Under the pieces are notes generated by a model. The model had not been told where the DNA came from. It worked only from the letters and a program-made list of their open reading frames with translations, and did no database searches. The position numbers and the translations under genes are program-made. Shown piece by piece: positions 61,291-64,000 of a DNA stretch of 64,000 nucleotides; position 1 is the stretch's first letter, and the number at the start of each line of letters is the position of its first letter. Source of the DNA: Streptomyces sp. NBC_00286 (GTDB lineage: Bacteria > Actinomycetota > Actinomycetes > Streptomycetales > Streptomycetaceae); NCBI RefSeq assembly GCF_036173125.1, contig NZ_CP108054.1, positions 2,480,001-2,544,000 on the forward strand, in the 5' to 3' direction.

Positions 61291-62343
61291 TCATACAGCA
61301 GGCGGAGGCCCGACAACTGCTGGGTTGAGACGGGCGAAGCCTTCCTGGCGCTGGTAGGGAAAGTACGGGTAGGGCGCCGTCTTGCTGCTCACGGCATCGA
61401 GTTTCGCCATCTGGTCGGGCGTGAGCGTCCAGCCGACGGCGCCGAGGTTCTGCCGAAGCTGCTGCTCGTTACGGGCGCCGATGATGACGGAGGAGACGGT
61501 CGGACGCTGCAGCAGCCAGTTGATGGCGATTTGCGGAATGGTTTTGCCGGTCTCCTGCGCAATCTCGTCGAGGGCGTCGACCACGCGGTAGAGGTGTTCG
61601 TCTTCGACCGGCGGGCCGTAGTCCGCGGTGTGGTGCAGTCGGCTATTGGCCGGCAGCGGCTGGTCGCGGCGGACTTTCCCGGTGAGCCGTCCCCAGCCGA
61701 GAGGGCTCCAGACGAGGGCTCCGAGGCCCTGATCCAGCCCGAGGGGCATCAGCTCCCATTCGTAGTCGCGGCCGATGAGGGAGTAGTAGACCTGATGTGC
61801 GGCGTAGCGCGGGTGGCCGTACCTCTCCGCGACCGCAAGGGACTTCATCGCCTGCCACCCGGAGAAGTTGGAGATGCCGAGGTAGCGGACCTTTCCTGCT
61901 CGTACGAGAGTGTCGAGTGTGGACAGGACTTCCTCGATCGGTGTGCCGGCGTCGAAGGCGTGCAGCTGGAACAGGTCGATGTAGTCGGTGCCCAGCCGGC
62001 GCAGGGCGTCCTCGCATGCGGTGATCAGACGCGAACGGGAGGAGCCCGCCTCTCCTGGGCCGTCGCCCATCGGCAGGCTGGTCTTGGTGGACACGATCAC
62101 CTGATCCCTGCGGCCCCTGATCGCTTCGCCCAGCACCTCCTCGGAGGCGCCGCTGGAGTAGACGTCGGCGGTGTCGAACATCGTGATCCCAGCGTCGACA
62201 CAGATGTCCACAAGGCGGCGTGCTTCTTGCGCATCGGTGTTGCCCCAGGCACCGAACAGCGGTCCTTGGCCGCCGAAGGTGCCCGCGCCGAGGCTCAGTG
62301 CGGGAACCTTGAGGCCGGATGCCCCCAGTCGCCTGTATTCCAT
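61291..62343 (-). CDS. Aldo/keto reductase (second)
   Basis: 350 residues from ATG at 62343 (GAGAGGAGC upstream). Catalytic Tyr in MFDTADVYSSG, Lys in VIVSTKTSLPMG, His in LFQLHAFD. NADPH loop VIIGARNEQQL. AKR family like Gram-positive general stress or YdhF-type enzymes. Divergent TetR gene; the intergenic inverted repeats point to TetR repression. Confidence 0.93.
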   Translation of the reverse strand: MEYRRLGASGLKVPALSLGAGTFGGQGPLFGAWGNTDAQEARRLVDICVDAGITMFDTADVYSSGASEEVLGEAIRGRRDQVIVSTKTSLPMGDGPGEAGSSRSRLITACEDALRRLGTDYIDLFQLHAFDAGTPIEEVLSTLDTLVRAGKVRYLGISNFSGWQAMKSLAVAERYGHPRYAAHQVYYSLIGRDYEWELMPLGLDQGLGALVWSPLGWGRLTGKVRRDQPLPANSRLHHTADYGPPVEDEHLYRVVDALDEIAQETGKTIPQIAINWLLQRPTVSSVIIGARNEQQLRQNLGAVGWTLTPDQMAKLDAVSSKTAPYPYFPYQRQEGFARLNPAVVGPPPAV

Positions 62344-62371
62344 GGCTGCTCCTCTCTCGTTGTCCAACCTG

Positions 62372-62440
62372 GCTAATGGTTCTAGAGTTCCGTTAGCTTG
62401 CCTCTCAACGTAGCAGGCGTACGCCACTAACGAAACTGGA
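62372..62440. promoter_or_regulatory. TetR-type operator region
   Basis: CTAATGG-N9-CCGTTAG and a further CTAACG near 62423, within the 105-base gap between the aldo/keto reductase and TetR starts. Both genes could be repressed from here. Confidence 0.6.
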
Positions 62441-62448
62441 GTCCCTTT

Positions 62449-63066
62449 ATGGGGTCTGAGGGAGCGGATCCGGGAACCGTCCGTCCCGGAGGGCGCACGG
62501 CGCGGGTGCGGGCGGCGGTGCTGCAGGCGACTGGTGACGCCTTGGCGGAGCACGGCTTTACCCACCTGGACCTCGCCGACATCGCGCGCCGTGCCGAAGT
62601 GGGCAAGACCACCGTCTACCGCCGCTGGGGAACCGTGACCCGCCTGGTGGCCGACCTGCTGGTAGACATGGCCGAACAGTCACTGCCGCGCACCGAGACC
62701 GGCTCGCTGCTCGGTGATCTCAAGGCCAACGCCCGGCTCGTGCAGCGCACCTTGGCCGACCCGCGGCAGGGAGCCCTGTTCAAGGCAGTGATCGCGGCCG
62801 CCACCTGCGAGGCGAAGACGGCCGAGGCCCTGCACCGCTTCTACGACATCCGCGTCAAGGAGTGGGCACCGTGCGTTCAGCAGGCCATCGACCGGGGCGA
62901 GGTGCCTGAGGACACCGATGTCCACGAGGTGATCCGCGCCGTCTCCGCCCCCCTCTACTACCGCCTGCTGACCAGCGGCGAGAGCCTCAACGAAGCCGCC
63001 GCAGACCGGGCCGCCGATGCGGCCGCAGCTGCTGCGCGCGCGGGAGCATACCTGCGGGGTGTATGA
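62449..63066 (+). CDS. TetR-family regulator
   Basis: 205 residues from ATG at 62449. HTH at about 22-68 (RAAVLQATGDALAEHGFTHL, IARRAEVGKTTVYRRWG). C-terminal ligand domain of the TetR_C_11/C33 kind (QGALFKAVIAAATCEAKTAE). Most likely represses the divergent reductase and itself; effector unknown. Confidence 0.92.
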   Translation: MGSEGADPGTVRPGGRTARVRAAVLQATGDALAEHGFTHLDLADIARRAEVGKTTVYRRWGTVTRLVADLLVDMAEQSLPRTETGSLLGDLKANARLVQRTLADPRQGALFKAVIAAATCEAKTAEALHRFYDIRVKEWAPCVQQAIDRGEVPEDTDVHEVIRAVSAPLYYRLLTSGESLNEAAADRAADAAAAAARAGAYLRGV

Positions 63067-63089
63067 GGTCTTTGCGTGACCGGCACCCC

Positions 63090-63480
63090 GCATCCGTCGC
63101 TGGGATGCGGTCGGATGTCCGGCGGCACCCAGCGCCCGGATCCGCCGACCGGTGTGCGCGATCACCGCCAACACATACAGCCGCGCCCCAGACAGGGTGA
63201 CTGTCCCGAAGAAGTCGCAGGCCAGTAGGGCATACACCCGGCTGGGGTTCTCCCGCGCCATGCGCAGCACCAGGACACCGGCCTGAGTGCACCGGCGGCG
63301 GGGCTCCAAGCCACCGCCCACCCGGCCCCTCCTGACCTTCCAGCCATACCGACCGAACCAGCAGAGATCCAGCAACGGGAAACCCCGCCCAGCTTCAACC
63401 ACCCGGGGAAGCGTTCTGACCTGCAGGAATACCGCGGCCCGCCACTCGATCCAGCAGGGATCCAGCAACCGTCACGCCAA
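63090..63480 (-). mobile_element. Decayed integrase-type transposase remnant
   Basis: Minus-strand frame: LVLRMARENPSR joins directly to VYALLACDFFGTVTLSGARL and VLAVIAHTGRRIRALGAAGH PTAS. In intact rve-type transposases, about 50-60 residues separate ARENPSWGYRRI from the LLACDFF motif, which holds the first catalytic Asp. So an internal deletion is likely, and no other catalytic residues remain. No terminal repeats recognised. Confidence 0.7.
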
Positions 63481-63484
63481 CCGA

Positions 63485-63521
63485 AAACGACACCACTTCA
63501 CGCTAAAATTTGGTGTCGTTT
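63485..63521 (+). promoter_or_regulatory. VapBC-type autoregulatory operator
   Basis: AAACGACACCA and TGGTGTCGTTT form an 11-bp inverted repeat around an AT-rich centre (CTAAAATT), 22 bases before the antitoxin start. Typical for a ribbon-helix-helix antitoxin operator. Confidence 0.8.
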
Positions 63522-63543
63522 CGATGAGTGAGAGGAGTCACTG

Positions 63544-63771
63544 ATGGCTCGAACCATGATTGACCTCGATGACGAGATGGTCGCACAGGCCAAGGAGATC
63601 TACGGAACGAAGACCAAAGCCGCTGCCGTACGGGCCGCGGTGGAGGACGCCGTCAAGCGTCACCTTCGGCAGCAGTTCATCGACGCTGTCAAATCAGGCG
63701 ATCTCGACTTCAGCGAGATCGTCGAGGAGACAAAGGTGCCCGACTCCGCCAAGGACGCGAAGGCTGCCTGA
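63544..63771 (+). CDS. vapB: VapB-type ribbon-helix-helix antitoxin
   Basis: 75 residues from ATG at 63544 (GAGAGGAG upstream). Residues 1-45 (ARTMIDLDDEMVAQAKEIYG TKTKAAAVRAAV) are a ribbon-helix-helix domain; the acidic tail should bind the toxin. The next gene starts at the base after the stop (TGAGTG). Forms the repressor with the toxin on the upstream inverted repeat. Confidence 0.88.
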   Translation: MARTMIDLDDEMVAQAKEIYGTKTKAAAVRAAVEDAVKRHLRQQFIDAVKSGDLDFSEIVEETKVPDSAKDAKAA

Positions 63772-64000
63772 GTGAACGCCCCGTTCCTGGTCGACAAGTC
63801 TGCTCTCGCCCGCTGGCACCGACCGCTGGTGACCGCTGCCCTCGACCCGCTCCACGAGCGTGGCCTGCTGGCGATCTGCCCCGCCGTCGAGTACGAGCTC
63901 ATGTACAGCATCCGCGGCAAGAGCGAAGCTCCCGCCGTGGCCGAATGGCTGCGCGGCTTCGACTACTTCTACGGTGACGACTGGGTCTTCGACCGCGCAC
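63772..64000 (+). CDS. vapC: VapC-type PIN-domain toxin, 5' part
   Basis: GTG at 63772 directly follows the antitoxin stop. The visible 76 residues start FLVDKSALARWHRPLV (first PIN-domain Asp) and go on with AVEYELMYSIRGKSEA (acidic Glu of the Mg2+ site). PIN toxins are RNases that cut tRNA or rRNA. The gene runs past the window end, so the remaining acidic residues are not seen. Asp-x-Ser is usual at this place; here DKS. Confidence 0.88.
   Translation, partial: MNAPFLVDKSALARWHRPLVTAALDPLHERGLLAICPAVEYELMYSIRGKSEAPAVAEWLRGFDYFYGDDWVFDRA

Noticed and set aside
61012..62376. 454-codon plus-strand frame
   Set aside because: Antisense to the second aldo/keto reductase; no domain of its own.

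Overview
The window looks like chromosomal DNA of a Streptomyces or very close relative. GC content and GC3 are very high, GTG starts are frequent, and many genes overlap by 1-4 bases. It carries actinobacterial genes such as sepH, cutRS, DUF3093, DUF3159, DUF3710 and DUF4193. No rRNA, tRNA or CRISPR array was seen.

Region 1 (about 1-20 kb) is conserved core. In order it holds the 5' end of an APC permease, two TrkA-type proteins, DUF3159 and OB-fold genes, kdpE with a drastically shortened kdpD, a lone ABC ATPase, DUF3710, dut, a hot-dog thioesterase, DUF3093, an EcsC-like protein, DUF4193, cutS/cutR, a 56-residue protein, an inositol-monophosphatase-family gene, ferrochelatase, an FAD-linked oxidoreductase, sepH, a rhodanese and a VOC protein. 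From memory, permease-trkA-trkA-DUF3159-OB-DUF3710-dut-DUF3093-DUF4193-suhB is also the mycobacterial order around Rv2690c-Rv2701c.

Region 2 (about 20-29 kb) is an aromatic-catabolism segment. It has pcaF-pcaI-pcaJ with a divergent LysR gene, a maleylacetate reductase with a SnoaL-like partner, and an SDR. Maleylacetate reductase makes 3-oxoadipate, the substrate of the PcaIJ/PcaF steps, so the two groups form one lower pathway. Gene debris lies between them: a 5'-truncated aldehyde dehydrogenase joined to tandem repeats, and an MFS/TPP-enzyme junction.

Region 3 (about 29-43 kb) is a mosaic of live genes (lipoproteins, MerR, GNAT, two SPFH proteins, unknown proteins) and broken ones: frameshifted ArsR and methyltransferase genes, IS110- and IS5-like remnants, a thymidine kinase without its P-loop, a serine-recombinase N-terminus with an in-frame TGA, and a GntR remnant.

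Region 4 (about 43-53 kb) is the most unusual part. Two paralogous proteins fuse an OmpR/CadC-type winged-helix domain to an intact-looking alpha/beta hydrolase. Three promoters in the same cluster share a block of about 70 bp that begins with three CCTCAG-type heptamers at exact 11-bp spacing. These promoters precede a Vps62/aerolysin-like protein gene, a small secreted protein gene and an FAD monooxygenase gene. I infer a small regulon possibly run by hydrolase-type one-component regulators.

Region 5 (about 53-64 kb) holds a hydrolase remnant, a large lipoprotein, a two-component system with a divergent exported repeat protein, two aldo/keto reductases, an aminoglycoside-phosphotransferase-fold gene, a TetR regulator, a decayed integrase-type transposase, and a VapBC-like toxin-antitoxin pair with its operator, cut by the window end.
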